Assembly (NCBI GenBank): GCA_041745515.1
Contig: JBGTIU010000202.1
Location: 1 to 64,000, forward strand
Reading direction: 5' to 3'
DNA: 64,000 nt
Origin: JAKFWF01 sp041745515
GTDB lineage: Bacteria > Pseudomonadota > Alphaproteobacteria > Rhizobiales > Hyphomicrobiaceae
Both the position numbers and the translations under genes were made by a program. The notes under the pieces were generated by a model. The model ran no database searches, was not told where the DNA came from, and saw only the letters and a program-made list of their open reading frames with translations. This document shows, in pieces, positions 17,023 to 28,562 of the stretch. The number at the start of each line of letters is the position of its first letter. Position 1 is the first letter of the stretch.

Positions 17023-18555
17023 TCACAGCGGAATATTGTCGTGCTTTTTCCACGGGTTTTGGATCCACTTGTCGCGCAGCATGTTGAGCGCGCGGGCCAA
17101 GCGGCGGCGCGTGTGGCGGGGCAGGATAACCTCGTCGATATAGCCCCGTTCAGCCGCCACGAACGGGTTGGCAAACCGGGCCTTGTAGTCGGCGATCCGT
17201 TTGTCGATCTTTTCAAGATCCCCAAGCTCTGAGCGATACAGGATCTCGGCGGCTCCCTTGGCTCCCATCACCGCGATCTCGGCCGACGGCCAGGCATAGT
17301 TCACATCGCCGCGAATGTGTTTCGAGCTCATCACATCGTAGGCCCCGCCATAGGCCTTGCGAGTGATCAGCGTAACTTTTGGCACGGTCGCTTCTGCAAA
17401 GGCGAACAGTAGTTTGGCGCCATGTTTGATCAGCCCGCCGTACTCCTGCGCCGTCCCAGGCAGGAAGCCCGGCACATCGACGAACGTCACAATCGGTATC
17501 TCGAAGCAGTCGCAGAATCGCACAAACCGCGCGGCCTTGCGCGAGGCGTCGCTGTCAAGCACACCTGCAAGCACCATCGGCTGGTTGGCGACAATGCCTA
17601 TGGTGCGGCCCTCGATGCGGGCAAAGCCTGTTACGATATTTTTGGCGAACTGATCCTGTATTTCGAAGAAGTCGGCCTCGTCCACGACCTTGAGGATCAG
17701 TACCTTGATGTCATAGGGTTTGTTTGGATTGTCAGGGATCAGGCTGTCGAGCGAATGATCCTGGCGATCGGCAGGATCTCGCGTCGGCAAGACCGGCACG
17801 CCGGCTTTGTTGTTCAGAGGCAGGAAATCCATCAGCCGCCGCATCTGCAGTAGTGCTTCGACGTCGTCGTCGTAGGCGCGATCGGCAATGGACGATCTGG
17901 TGGTGTGTATTCTGGCACCGCCCAGCTCCTCAGCGCTGACGGTCTCGTTCGTCACGGTCTTGACCACGTCGGGTCCCGTGACGAACATGTAGCTCGTATC
18001 CTTGACCATGAAGATGAAGTCGGTGATGGCGGGCGAGTACACGTCGCCGCCGGCACACGGCCCCATGATTACGCTGATCTGGGGCACGACGCCCGAGCTC
18101 AACGTATTGCGCAGGAACACCTCGCCATAACCGCCGAGTGCCGCTACGCCCTCCTGAATGCGCGCTCCACCAGCGTCGAACAGACCGATGATCGGCGATC
18201 GGTTCTGCAGCGCCATGTCCTGGATCTTGGTGATTTTCTTGGCGTGCGCCTCCGACAGCGAGCCGCCGAACACGGTGAAGTCCTTAGCGAATACGTAGAC
18301 CACGCGGCCGTTGATCGTGCCCCAGCCGGTGACGACGCCATCGCCCGGAATTTTCAAGTTTTCCATCCCGAAGTCAGTCGATCGGTGCTCGACGAACATG
18401 TCGAATTCCTCGAAGGACCCTTCGTCCATCAGCAGGTCAATGCGCTCACGCGCGGTCAGCTTGCCTTTGCTGTGTTGGGCGTCGACGCGCTTCTGTCCAC
18501 CGCCGGCGCGCGCCTCGGCGCGCCGCCGCTCCAACTCCTGGATAATATCTTTCAT
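17023..18555 (-). CDS. pccB: Propionyl-CoA carboxylase beta subunit (carboxyltransferase)
   Basis: A 510-residue biotin-dependent carboxyltransferase: N-terminal crotonase half (SKGKLTARERIDLLMDEGSF, FGGSLSEAHAKKITKIQD, GLFDAGGARIQEGV) and C-terminal half (DVPGFLPGTAQEYGGLIKHG, ITRKAYGGAYDVMSSKH), ending with the propionyl-CoA carboxylase-like WIQNPWKKHDNIPL. It transfers CO2 from biotin to propionyl-CoA to give methylmalonyl-CoA. The biotin carboxylase subunit (pccA) is not in the window. The methylmalonyl-CoA mutase genes 1.4 kb upstream, on the other strand, act on the product after epimerisation. Confidence 0.94.
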   Translation of the reverse strand: MKDIIQELERRRAEARAGGGQKRVDAQHSKGKLTARERIDLLMDEGSFEEFDMFVEHRSTDFGMENLKIPGDGVVTGWGTINGRVVYVFAKDFTVFGGSLSEAHAKKITKIQDMALQNRSPIIGLFDAGGARIQEGVAALGGYGEVFLRNTLSSGVVPQISVIMGPCAGGDVYSPAITDFIFMVKDTSYMFVTGPDVVKTVTNETVSAEELGGARIHTTRSSIADRAYDDDVEALLQMRRLMDFLPLNNKAGVPVLPTRDPADRQDHSLDSLIPDNPNKPYDIKVLILKVVDEADFFEIQDQFAKNIVTGFARIEGRTIGIVANQPMVLAGVLDSDASRKAARFVRFCDCFEIPIVTFVDVPGFLPGTAQEYGGLIKHGAKLLFAFAEATVPKVTLITRKAYGGAYDVMSSKHIRGDVNYAWPSAEIAVMGAKGAAEILYRSELGDLEKIDKRIADYKARFANPFVAAERGYIDEVILPRHTRRRLARALNMLRDKWIQNPWKKHDNIPL

Positions 18556-18660
18556 AGGACAATTGCCGCCCGTGTCGCCGCCGAATGGGTCAGAATGCAG
18601 AGACGGGGCGCAGCACGCAAGCCGTGATGCGCAAATCGGTCAATGGGCTCCAACGTGGCA

Positions 18661-19041
18661 TCAAGCGGAGGATTTCTTCCCGGAATCGCCTGGCGTACCC
18701 GCAGTATCGAGGCCTTCATCGCGTACGAAGCGATCCTTGGCCAATTGGCCAAGCAGCACCGCGGCGACAATCGCCACCGAAACGATCACGACGAGGAACC
18801 ACATCAGGCTTTTCGGGATGATCCGTTCCGCCGCCATAGCGCTGAGCGTCAGGGCCAGAGTGAAGAAGCTTGCGGTCTTGACCATGTCGAGTGCAAACAA
18901 CAGTCCGTGCCTTGCCGGAGAGGGGTTGCCTTTTCTCACAGCATAATTGCGGTGCCACAGCGAAATCAGCGCCACGATCAACCCGGCCAACACGCCTGCA
19001 ATCAAGCTGTCGCGCCCGAAGTTGGGCCACCAATCAATCAT
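18661..19041 (-). CDS. Small integral membrane protein of unknown function
   Basis: A 126-residue protein with three predicted membrane segments: SLIAGVLAGLIVALISLW, a central stretch (TASFFTLALTLSAMAA) and MWFLVVIVSVAIVAAVLLG; the C-terminus is charged and hydrophilic. No family recognised. Its TAGGAG ribosome site overlaps the stop codon of the L,D-transpeptidase gene 9 bases upstream, so the two are translated together and may work together at the envelope. Confidence 0.65.
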   Translation of the reverse strand: MIDWWPNFGRDSLIAGVLAGLIVALISLWHRNYAVRKGNPSPARHGLLFALDMVKTASFFTLALTLSAMAAERIIPKSLMWFLVVIVSVAIVAAVLLGQLAKDRFVRDEGLDTAGTPGDSGKKSSA

Positions 19042-19050
19042 TGGAATCTC

Positions 19051-19809
19051 CTACCACCAACCGCCGCCATAGCCGGATCTGTATCGAGAGCCATAGTAGC
19101 GCGGTGGCGAATAGTACCGCGGCGATTGATCATAATAGTACCCGCGAGACTGCTCTCTATAGGGGACAGCGCCAAAACCATAACGCTCTGCCAACTGCCG
19201 TTCGGCGGCCAGACCGGCTTCCCGAGCCTTGGCATCGAGCCGTGCATCAGGATTAACGTAAATGAGGTCGGCGACTTTCGCGGTCTTGAATGCGCCTGCG
19301 TCTCTGCGGGAGTTGATCGCAAACACGGGCGCTCCAACGTGAACCCGGTCATAAAGGTCAATCACGTCTTCATTGAGCATTCGAATGCAGCCGTTCGACA
19401 CAGCCCTGCCAATCGAACCGCGCGACGGCGTGCCGTGAATGCGCAATAGTGACCAATCGAGATAGAGTGCGCGCTGACCCAGCGGATTGGATGGGTCGCC
19501 CCCAGCGACCGGAGGCGTACCATCGACCGGTATCCATCGGGGGTCGACTTTCTTCTCCGAGACGAACGATCGCCCCGTCCACAGCTCCGATTCCTTGCCG
19601 ATAGCAATGTTATAGCTGATCGCCGCGCTCGCGCCGGTGATGTAGTAAACCTTGCGCTCGGAATTTACGATGACGACTGTTCCGGGGGCGTACCCTAGGT
19701 CTATGGAAACGACCTCGGGCCTGGCAGCAACGGGCGACGCTAGCAGCGCCAATACGGCCATGGTCGAGCCCAGCGTCGAGCACCATTTCACAGTCCAACC
19801 ATGCTTCAT
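19051..19809 (-). CDS. L,D-transpeptidase (YkuD domain) with a Tyr-rich tail
   Basis: Signal peptide (MAVLALLASPVAA), then a YkuD domain at about residues 35-175 with the active-site motif IHGTPSRGSIG...SNGCIRMLNEDV (catalytic Cys in SNGCIR). These periplasmic enzymes make 3-3 crosslinks or tether proteins to peptidoglycan. After the domain the chain ends in about 45 residues dominated by Tyr, Arg, Ser and Gly (GYYYDQSPRYYSPPRYYG). ATG 19809 follows GGAGAAG. It is translated with the small membrane protein downstream. Confidence 0.88.
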   Translation of the reverse strand: MKHGWTVKWCSTLGSTMAVLALLASPVAARPEVVSIDLGYAPGTVVIVNSERKVYYITGASAAISYNIAIGKESELWTGRSFVSEKKVDPRWIPVDGTPPVAGGDPSNPLGQRALYLDWSLLRIHGTPSRGSIGRAVSNGCIRMLNEDVIDLYDRVHVGAPVFAINSRRDAGAFKTAKVADLIYVNPDARLDAKAREAGLAAERQLAERYGFGAVPYREQSRGYYYDQSPRYYSPPRYYGSRYRSGYGGGWW

Positions 19810-19971
19810 GCTACTTCTCCGGCCGCGGACGTCGTAACCAAACGCATTGTTAATCCGGTCGGTTCACCTGCACAATCAGCTTATGCGCGCATTCGGTAAA
19901 TGCTGTGCGGTTCAAGTTGAAGTAGACAAGCAGCCGGATGGGCTACCCGAGCGCCAACTGTGAGACCGCTG

Positions 19972-21837
19972 ATGTCTGAACGCCCGACCAGCTTTGCGGC
20001 CGATTTTCCGGTAGCCGATCGCGATCAATGGCGTGCTCTTGCCGACAAAGCCTTAAAGGGTGGCGATTATGCGACGCGGCTAATTGCTCGCACGGTTGAC
20101 GGCCTGCCGATCGAACCGATCTACGCGCGACGCGCCGACGGTGCAGTTACGGCAGGGGCCAAGGCCGGGAAGTGGTGGTCCGTCGTAGCGCGGGTCGATC
20201 ATCCGGATGCGGCCGGTGCCGCAACATTGGCGCTGGCGGACCTCGGAGGCGGTGCTGACGGCTTGAGCCTGGTGTTCCCCAACAGCCGGTCCGCACGCGG
20301 ATACGGGCTCGAATGCAAGACAGTTGCCGACCTTGATGCCAGCCTCAAAGGGGTTCTGCTCGATCTGATCAGACTGCGGATCGAACCGGCCGTTGCCGGT
20401 TATGCGTATGCGGCGCTCGTCGTCGCGCTCGTCAAGGATCGCGGGCACAAGCCCGGTGCACTCGCAATCGAATTCGGGTTCGACCCGGTTGGCGTGTCAG
20501 CCTGCACGGGCCGGTTTGACGCTGCCTGGGATAGCCGCGCCCGCGAGCTTGCCGAGACAGTTCGCGAGTTTCTGGGGTACGGCTTCAATGGGCCATTCGT
20601 GACGTGTGATCTGCGTGTTCCGCATGAGGCCGGTGCATCGGAAGCACAGGAACTGGCCTACGGACTTGCACTGGCAGTGAATTACGCGCGAGCTCTCACC
20701 GGCCATGGCATCCCCACTGCGGCCGCCTACGCCGCATTGTCATGGTCCGTCGCCATCGACGCTGACCAACTGTTAGGCTTGGCTAAATTGCGTGCCTTGC
20801 GACGGCTCTGGGCGCGCATCGAGCAAGCGTCCGGGCTCGCACCTCGGCCTATTTGCATTCATGCGGAGACCGCTTGGCGTATGCTGACGCAGCGAGATCC
20901 GGCCGTGAATATGCTGCGCGCGACCCTTGCCACCTTCACTGCTGGCGTTGGCGGCGCTGACAGTATAGCAGTGCTGCCGCACACGGCAGCAGTTCACCTG
21001 CCTGATGCACTCGCCCGCCGCATCGCTCGCAACACGCAACTGGTGGTGCTGGAGGAATCGAACCTCTGGCGTGTCGCCGATCCTGCCGCCGGTTCGGGTG
21101 CGATCGAAACCCTGACAGACCAGCTTTGCAATGCCGCCTGGACGCAATTTCAACAGATCGAACGCGAGGGCGGCATCGTTGCTTGTCTTACTGAGGGCAG
21201 GTTTCAAGCGCGCATTGCTGCATCGAGGAATGCGCGAGCAAGAGCTGTCGCCACCCGGAAAGTAACGATCACGGGTACGTCCGAGTTTCCAGACCTTAAG
21301 GAAGAACCAGCGCGTAGCGCATCACCGCAACGCAAGCTTGCCGAAACAGTGGCGGCACAACCTTTCGCCGGCCTACCTTCGGTCCGGTTGGCGCAGCCCT
21401 TCGAAGCGCTGCGCGACGCCGCCGATACACATGCCAAAAGGTCCGGTGCGCGGGCTACCGTCTTTCTGGCCAACCTTGGGCCAGTTACCGATCATGGAGT
21501 ACGGGCCACTTGGATGCGCAACCTGCTGGCGTCGGGCGGTATCGACGTGATCTCCAGCGACGGTTTTGCTGCATCGGGCAATGTCGGCGCCGCTTTCGCC
21601 GCCTCGGGCGCGGCCGTCGCCTGCATATGCGGCACCGATGCGGGCTACGACCAGTTTGCTGAGGCGGCGGCCGTGGTTTTGAAAAGCGCTGGTGCGACCA
21701 AGGTGCTGCTCGCTGGTTGTCCGGCGACAAACGAGACCGCGTTGCAGGCTGCCGGCGTTGATGAGTTCTTGGTCGAAGGCCAGGACATCATTGCGCTACT
21801 GGAACGGCTTCACCTGTGGCTCAGCATCACGTGCTAA
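19972..21837 (+). CDS. mutA: Methylmalonyl-CoA mutase small subunit
   Basis: Non-catalytic partner of MutB in the B12-dependent conversion of (R)-methylmalonyl-CoA to succinyl-CoA. The N-terminal part follows the mutase barrel (RLIARTVDGLPIEPIYAR; HAETAWRMLTQRDPAVNMLR) and the C-terminal part has a cobalamin-domain-like fold, but without the DxHxxG motif, as is usual for the small subunit. MSERPTSFAADF from ATG 19972 looks like the family start; a GTG at 19960 is in frame. It is separated from mutB by 774 bases and a GFA gene. Confidence 0.9.
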   Translation: MSERPTSFAADFPVADRDQWRALADKALKGGDYATRLIARTVDGLPIEPIYARRADGAVTAGAKAGKWWSVVARVDHPDAAGAATLALADLGGGADGLSLVFPNSRSARGYGLECKTVADLDASLKGVLLDLIRLRIEPAVAGYAYAALVVALVKDRGHKPGALAIEFGFDPVGVSACTGRFDAAWDSRARELAETVREFLGYGFNGPFVTCDLRVPHEAGASEAQELAYGLALAVNYARALTGHGIPTAAAYAALSWSVAIDADQLLGLAKLRALRRLWARIEQASGLAPRPICIHAETAWRMLTQRDPAVNMLRATLATFTAGVGGADSIAVLPHTAAVHLPDALARRIARNTQLVVLEESNLWRVADPAAGSGAIETLTDQLCNAAWTQFQQIEREGGIVACLTEGRFQARIAASRNARARAVATRKVTITGTSEFPDLKEEPARSASPQRKLAETVAAQPFAGLPSVRLAQPFEALRDAADTHAKRSGARATVFLANLGPVTDHGVRATWMRNLLASGGIDVISSDGFAASGNVGAAFAASGAAVACICGTDAGYDQFAEAAAVVLKSAGATKVLLAGCPATNETALQAAGVDEFLVEGQDIIALLERLHLWLSITC

Positions 21838-22072
21838 AACCTGCGATCCGTGGCCCGGTACGTGCACGCCGTGCGGCGCTGCCACAAGAGCGTAGCTGAT
21901 GCGGACCCGGCTATCGCTCTGGCATTACGTTGTGATGGTTCGAGGGGCGGCGCAGGCTCGGCCGGGTGCGGACCAGTCGAAATTGCTCCTGCCGAGCGCC
22001 ATGGTGAGTTGAGTGTCGGCGGGGCACGCGTATACTTGAAGACCAATTCGACCCGGAGCACGAGGCAGCACT

Positions 22073-22561
22073 ATGACGGATCAGCAACAGCCGCGTGTCG
22101 CCCACCTCACCGGCGGCTGCCAGTGCGGCAGCATCCGCTTTGCCCTTTATGCCCAGCCCGACAACGCCTCGATCTGCCATTGCCGCATGTGCCAGAAGGC
22201 GCTCGGCAATCTGTTCAGCGCGTCCACGGGTGTGGAGCGTGCCGAGTTCGCCTGGACGCGCGGGGCGCCGAAGCACTTCAACAGCTCGGCCGCCATCGCC
22301 CGCGATTTCTGTGGCGATTGCGGCACGCCGCTGACGTTTCGCTATCTCGACAGGGATCGCGTGTCGATCGCGCTCGGGGCGCTCGATCGCCCCGAAGCTG
22401 TTCCCATTACCAGCCAATACGGCATCGAAGGCCGCATCGCCCACTTCGAGAAACTGGCAAGCCTTCCCGGCGAACGATCCGATCGGGGGCCGAAGTTCGC
22501 CTCGCGCCAACACCCCGATCACGAGACGGAGGCTTGGCCGGGCGTGGGGAAGCGGGCGTGA
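22073..22561 (+). CDS. GFA-family (glutathione-dependent formaldehyde-activating-like) zinc protein
   Basis: A 162-residue protein with the GFA zinc signature: HLTGGCQCGSIRFAL (Cys16, Cys18), ICHCRMCQK (Cys35, Cys37, Cys40) and DFCGDCGTPL near residue 88. The family includes a formaldehyde:glutathione adduct-forming enzyme, but most members have no proven reaction. The C-terminal 30 residues are hydrophilic and disordered-looking. It sits between mutA and mutB on the same strand, 50 bases upstream of mutB, so it may be transcribed with them. Confidence 0.85.
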   Translation: MTDQQQPRVAHLTGGCQCGSIRFALYAQPDNASICHCRMCQKALGNLFSASTGVERAEFAWTRGAPKHFNSSAAIARDFCGDCGTPLTFRYLDRDRVSIALGALDRPEAVPITSQYGIEGRIAHFEKLASLPGERSDRGPKFASRQHPDHETEAWPGVGKRA

Positions 22562-22611
22562 TTGGCAGATTCATGCTATGATTTGACCGACCGCGGCCGC
22601 TGCGTGAATCT

Positions 22612-24798
<2,187 letters not shown>

Positions 24799-24804
24799 GG
24801 AGAA

Positions 24805-27126
24805 CTATTCGAACACGCGCTCCACTTTGCTGACAACTGGCTTGGCACGAATGCCTGCGACGATGCCGTTCAGGTGTTCGAGATCCCAAACTTCTATTCT
24901 GATCAGCATTTCAGTGAAGTCCGTTGCCCGTCGCACCATCTGCAGATTGTCGATGTTGCCATCTGTTTCACCGATCACCTGGGCTATTTGCGCGAGCGTG
25001 CCCGGCTCATTCAGCACCGTTACCTTGATCTTGGCGGGGAATCGCTCCGGGCGTTCGGGGTTGATATCCCATGTCACATCGACCCAACGCTCGTGCTCGA
25101 AATCTTTGAGCTTTGGCGAGTGAATCTGAAACACTCGGATGCCGTCGCCAGGCGTGAGCACGCCGACGATCCGGTCCCCTGGTACGGCGCCGCCCTCCTC
25201 GAAACTCACCGGCAGGTCGTTTTTCAAGCCGCGAATCGGCACGGTCCTGTCGAACCCCTCGGCTTCCAACGCGGGCTCCTTGTCCTTAGTCGAGGCGGCA
25301 GCGCTTGCCGGTACACGGAACTTCAGGCTCATTACCTTAGCGAGATTGAACCATCCCTCCTGGCCATGACCGTGGTCGTGTCGCGTTTTCACGCGTAATG
25401 ATGCCGGCTGGCCGGAGGGAACATCGGTCGCATCTGGAGCAATCGCGCGAAGCACATCGGTTGTCGTAAGTTCATTGCGCCCGACACTCGCCAGTGTATC
25501 CTCGACGCTCTTTTGGCCAAAGCGAGGCAGTATGCGCTTGATCTTGTCGTCGCCGTAGATAACGCCAGCCTTTTCGAAACGCGACATCAGCAGTTGCCGG
25601 CCGAGCTCTGAGTATTGCTTGCGCTGTGCATCGCGTGCGGCGCGACGGATTGCAGAGCGCGCTCGACCCGTGACCACCAATCGCGCCCAGGCAGCAGGGG
25701 GGGTCTGACTGCGGGCCGTCAGGACCTGCACCTCGTCGCCATTGCGCAACACCGTCGAGAGAGGATGTTGGCGGCCATTAATCAATGCGCCGACCGTCGC
25801 GTTGCCGACGTCGGTGTGCACTGCATAGGCGAAGTCGATCGGCGTCGCGCCTCGTGGCAGCGCAATCAGCAGCCCCTTGGGCGTGAAGCAGAACACCTGG
25901 TCCTGAAACAACTCTAGCTTGGTGTGCTCAAGAAAATCTTCGGGATTTGAGCCCTCCAGAAGTGTTCCGACAACGCGCCGCAGCAACATGTACGGCCCGC
26001 TGTCCTTGTCATAGACGTCAGTCGAGGAGCGGAAATCCGATCCTGCACCATTAAGCCCCGCGGTGCCGGGTGGCGCTTTGCCGTCCCTGCCGCCAATATC
26101 TTTGTAGATTGCGTGCGCAGCGACACCGTAATCGGCGATGCGGTGCATGACCTGTGTGCGTATCTGTAGCTCGACGCGTTGATGGCCAGGCCCGACGATC
26201 GTGGTGTGGATCGATTGGTAGCCGTTCTGTTTTGGCGTCGAAATATAGTCTTTGAACCGGCCGGGAACCGTGCTCCAGGAAGTGTGGACGATCCCCAGCA
26301 CCTTGTAGCAGTCGGCCAGGTCGGTGACCGTGACGCGGAAGGCAAAGATGTCGGAGAGTTGTTCCAGCGAAATCTGCTTGTTCTGCATCTTGCGCCAGAT
26401 CGCATAGGGCTTCTTTTCCCGTCCGGCAATCTCTGCGGCTACCGCGCCGGCCGAAAGCTTGTCACCTAAAGCCTTGTTGATATCCGCTACCAACCTGCTG
26501 TTTTTCGCGCGCAGTGCAGCAAGGCGCTCAGTCACGGCTTTGTACGCGTCTGCGTGCAACCAACGGAAAGACAGATCCTCGAGCTCTTCCCGCAGTGTCT
26601 GCATCCCCATGCGCCCGGCCAGAGGAGCATAGATGTCGAGTGTCTCCTCGGAGTTGCGCTTGCGGCTTTCGGGAATATTGTGTTCCAGCGTGCGCATATT
26701 GTGCAAACGATCGGCGAGCTTGACGAGCAGGACGCGAATATCGGTTGAGATGGCGATCAGCAGCTTGCGAAAATTCTCAGCCTGCTCGGCTTTCTTCGAT
26801 ACGAGATCAAGGCGCCTGATTTTGGTCAGGCCGTCCACCAAGGCACCAATCTCCGAGCCGAAAAGCTGATCGATTTCGGCTCGAGTAGCGTCGGTATCCT
26901 CGATCACGTCGTGCAGCAGGGCAGTGGCGACGGTGGCGTCATCGAGCTTCAGCTCGGTCAGGATTGCAGCCACTTCGAGCGGATGGGAAAAATAGGGATC
27001 GCCCGAAGCCCGCTTCTGATGCCTATGCGCCTTCATCGCGTAGACGTAAGCGCGATTCAGAAGCGCCTCACTCGCCTTCGGGTCGTATTTGAGCACGCGC
27101 TCGACGAGCTCGTACTGGCGCATCAT
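24805..27126 (-). CDS. rsh: Bifunctional (p)ppGpp synthetase/hydrolase, RelA/SpoT homologue
   Basis: Controls the stringent response by making and degrading (p)ppGpp. The hydrolase HD domain is intact (His48, and HD at 72-73 in ALLHDVIEDTD). The synthetase domain is seen in FAFRVTVTDLADCYKVLG and ISTPKQNGYQSIHTTIVG, a TGS domain at about 405-470 (LPRGATPIDFAYAVHTDVG), and a C-terminal ACT domain (VLNEPGTLAQIAQVIGETDG). Both halves look active, as expected for the single long Rsh of alphaproteobacteria. rpoZ lies 179 bases upstream on the same strand, the usual arrangement. Confidence 0.96.
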   Translation of the reverse strand: MMRQYELVERVLKYDPKASEALLNRAYVYAMKAHRHQKRASGDPYFSHPLEVAAILTELKLDDATVATALLHDVIEDTDATRAEIDQLFGSEIGALVDGLTKIRRLDLVSKKAEQAENFRKLLIAISTDIRVLLVKLADRLHNMRTLEHNIPESRKRNSEETLDIYAPLAGRMGMQTLREELEDLSFRWLHADAYKAVTERLAALRAKNSRLVADINKALGDKLSAGAVAAEIAGREKKPYAIWRKMQNKQISLEQLSDIFAFRVTVTDLADCYKVLGIVHTSWSTVPGRFKDYISTPKQNGYQSIHTTIVGPGHQRVELQIRTQVMHRIADYGVAAHAIYKDIGGRDGKAPPGTAGLNGAGSDFRSSTDVYDKDSGPYMLLRRVVGTLLEGSNPEDFLEHTKLELFQDQVFCFTPKGLLIALPRGATPIDFAYAVHTDVGNATVGALINGRQHPLSTVLRNGDEVQVLTARSQTPPAAWARLVVTGRARSAIRRAARDAQRKQYSELGRQLLMSRFEKAGVIYGDDKIKRILPRFGQKSVEDTLASVGRNELTTTDVLRAIAPDATDVPSGQPASLRVKTRHDHGHGQEGWFNLAKVMSLKFRVPASAAASTKDKEPALEAEGFDRTVPIRGLKNDLPVSFEEGGAVPGDRIVGVLTPGDGIRVFQIHSPKLKDFEHERWVDVTWDINPERPERFPAKIKVTVLNEPGTLAQIAQVIGETDGNIDNLQMVRRATDFTEMLIRIEVWDLEHLNGIVAGIRAKPVVSKVERVFE

Positions 27127-27305
27127 GGAGTAGCGTCCCCTCCGACTCTTTCACATTCGGCGCGCCACGTTCTGAAGCGCGATCGCTGCAGATTCGACCG
27201 AATCCAAATGAAAACCGAGCCGAAAATCGATGAATCTGGCGCTTGCCGGCTGGGTTTTCTTTCCTCAACACAACTGGCTTGCGAGCCCACTGGCAGAATG
27301 CAGGT

Positions 27306-27734
27306 TCAAAGCCCGCCGCGTCCGCCACCATTGCCGCCGAGCTGCGCCGAAGGTTCAGTCGGTGTCAGGCTCTCCATGCCACGGAGCAGCTGTTCTTCGG
27401 TCATCATATCGACTGAACTGTCGGCGGATTGCTCGTCGCGTCCCAGCAGAGGCCCCCGTCGGTCGGCCGTCAGCAAGGGAGCTGCCTCAGCTTCGGGCTC
27501 GTCCACCTCCACATTCTTTTGGATTGAATGGATAAGCCCCTCCAGCAAATCGTCCGGCGGGATCGTCCGATCTGCAATTTCGCGCAAAGCAACGACAGGG
27601 TTTTTGTCGTTCTCCTGCTCAACCGTCATCGGGCTGCCATTCGTGATTGCCCGCGCGCGGTGGGCCGCCAGCAAGACCAACTCGAACCGGTTCGGCACCT
27701 TATCGACACAATCTTCGACAGTTACGCGGGCCAT
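27306..27734 (-). CDS. rpoZ: RNA polymerase omega subunit
   Basis: Begins MARVTVEDCVDKVPNRFELV and continues AAHRARAI with the conserved Arg residues that fold against beta-prime, then NPVVALREIAD. Length 142 residues is normal for the group; the C-terminus is an acidic tail ending in a Gly-rich run (LGGNGGGRGGL). Omega helps assemble RNA polymerase and forms part of a ppGpp site in some bacteria, which suits its place upstream of rsh. The folK gene lies 52 bases upstream in the same direction. Confidence 0.95.
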   Translation of the reverse strand: MARVTVEDCVDKVPNRFELVLLAAHRARAITNGSPMTVEQENDKNPVVALREIADRTIPPDDLLEGLIHSIQKNVEVDEPEAEAAPLLTADRRGPLLGRDEQSADSSVDMMTEEQLLRGMESLTPTEPSAQLGGNGGGRGGL

Positions 27735-27786
27735 GGCCTATCCTTGTGATTGGGCTGTTTGCAAGCCGCAGGCATCGGCGGAACTG

Positions 27787-28371
27787 CTACGTTCTCCGAT
27801 GCGCATCGATCACCCTTGAATTGCATGAAAGATCGTCAGAATCAACTGCGCGAATGCCGCCGCGGGAAATCAGCATCGATTTGAGCGACCGGCGCAGCAC
27901 GGGATGCGTCCAGTGCGGCAAAACGTCCAGCAACGGAACAAGCACAAAAAGACGCCGGTGAGCTTCCGGATGGGGCAAGCTAAGTCGACCGCGCTGCCGA
28001 TTTGTGCGCGCTGTATTCGATGCGGCACACCATCCCAATGTCCAGCCGCTGAAGTCGACAATATCGATATCCAGCGCTCGTGGACCCCCGAGCGTGCCGC
28101 GTGTCCGGCCTGCGCGCCCTTCTATTCGCTTGCAGATGCGCAAGAGCTGTACAGGCGGCACCGAAACCGACGCCAGAATTACCATATTGACAAACCGTGC
28201 TTGCCGCGACACTCCTACGGGTGGAGTGTCGTAAATATGAGACACTTTGATGGGGCGCACGCCTGCATCTTCCAATTCGACTAATGTGCGCTTCAGCGTT
28301 GCTGAAGGTTCCCCCCACCAGCTGCGTTGATTGGCCCCCAGGCTAAGAATGGCCCTATTTCTGCCTAGCAT
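27787..28371 (-). CDS. folK: 2-amino-4-hydroxy-6-hydroxymethyldihydropteridine diphosphokinase
   Basis: Transfers diphosphate from ATP to 6-hydroxymethyl-dihydropterin in folate synthesis. Motifs: LSLGANQ at the N-terminus, SHIYDTPPVG, FVNMVI, and the Mg/ATP segment GGPRALDIDIVDFSG followed by LPHPEAHRRLFVLVPLLD. Starting at ATG 28371 gives 194 residues; the open frame extends further up (to 28521) but that part is not family-like. The region downstream of PRALDIDIVDF (WTLGWCAASNTARTNRQRG) is longer than in many homologues. It is divergent from the NYN gene. Confidence 0.9.
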   Translation of the reverse strand: MLGRNRAILSLGANQRSWWGEPSATLKRTLVELEDAGVRPIKVSHIYDTPPVGVSRQARFVNMVILASVSVPPVQLLRICKRIEGRAGRTRGTLGGPRALDIDIVDFSGWTLGWCAASNTARTNRQRGRLSLPHPEAHRRLFVLVPLLDVLPHWTHPVLRRSLKSMLISRGGIRAVDSDDLSCNSRVIDAHRRT

Positions 28372-28562
28372 ACATTGTCCATGCGCTGGTGCTGTATTCG
28401 TTGCGCATTCGAGTGGTAAGGAATAATTGACCCGCCTTCCCGTTGTATGGAAGTTGAACATGTAATTCATGGCACGACAAGCCGAATTGTAATGCGGCTC
28501 AAATATCACCGACGAATGCATTATGGCTTCGGCGGAATGGGGAAAGCTACAAAGGACCGAAA

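Noticed and set aside
21838..22072. Possible cobalamin riboswitch between mutA and the GFA/mutB genes, or upstream of mutA
   Set aside because: No B12-box-like conserved segment was found by eye in this gap or in 19810-19971.
27255..27320. Possible tRNA-like 3' half (GGTTCAAAGCC followed further on by CCACCA)
   Set aside because: No acceptor-stem partner, D-arm or anticodon arm upstream, and the bases overlap the C-terminal codons of rpoZ.
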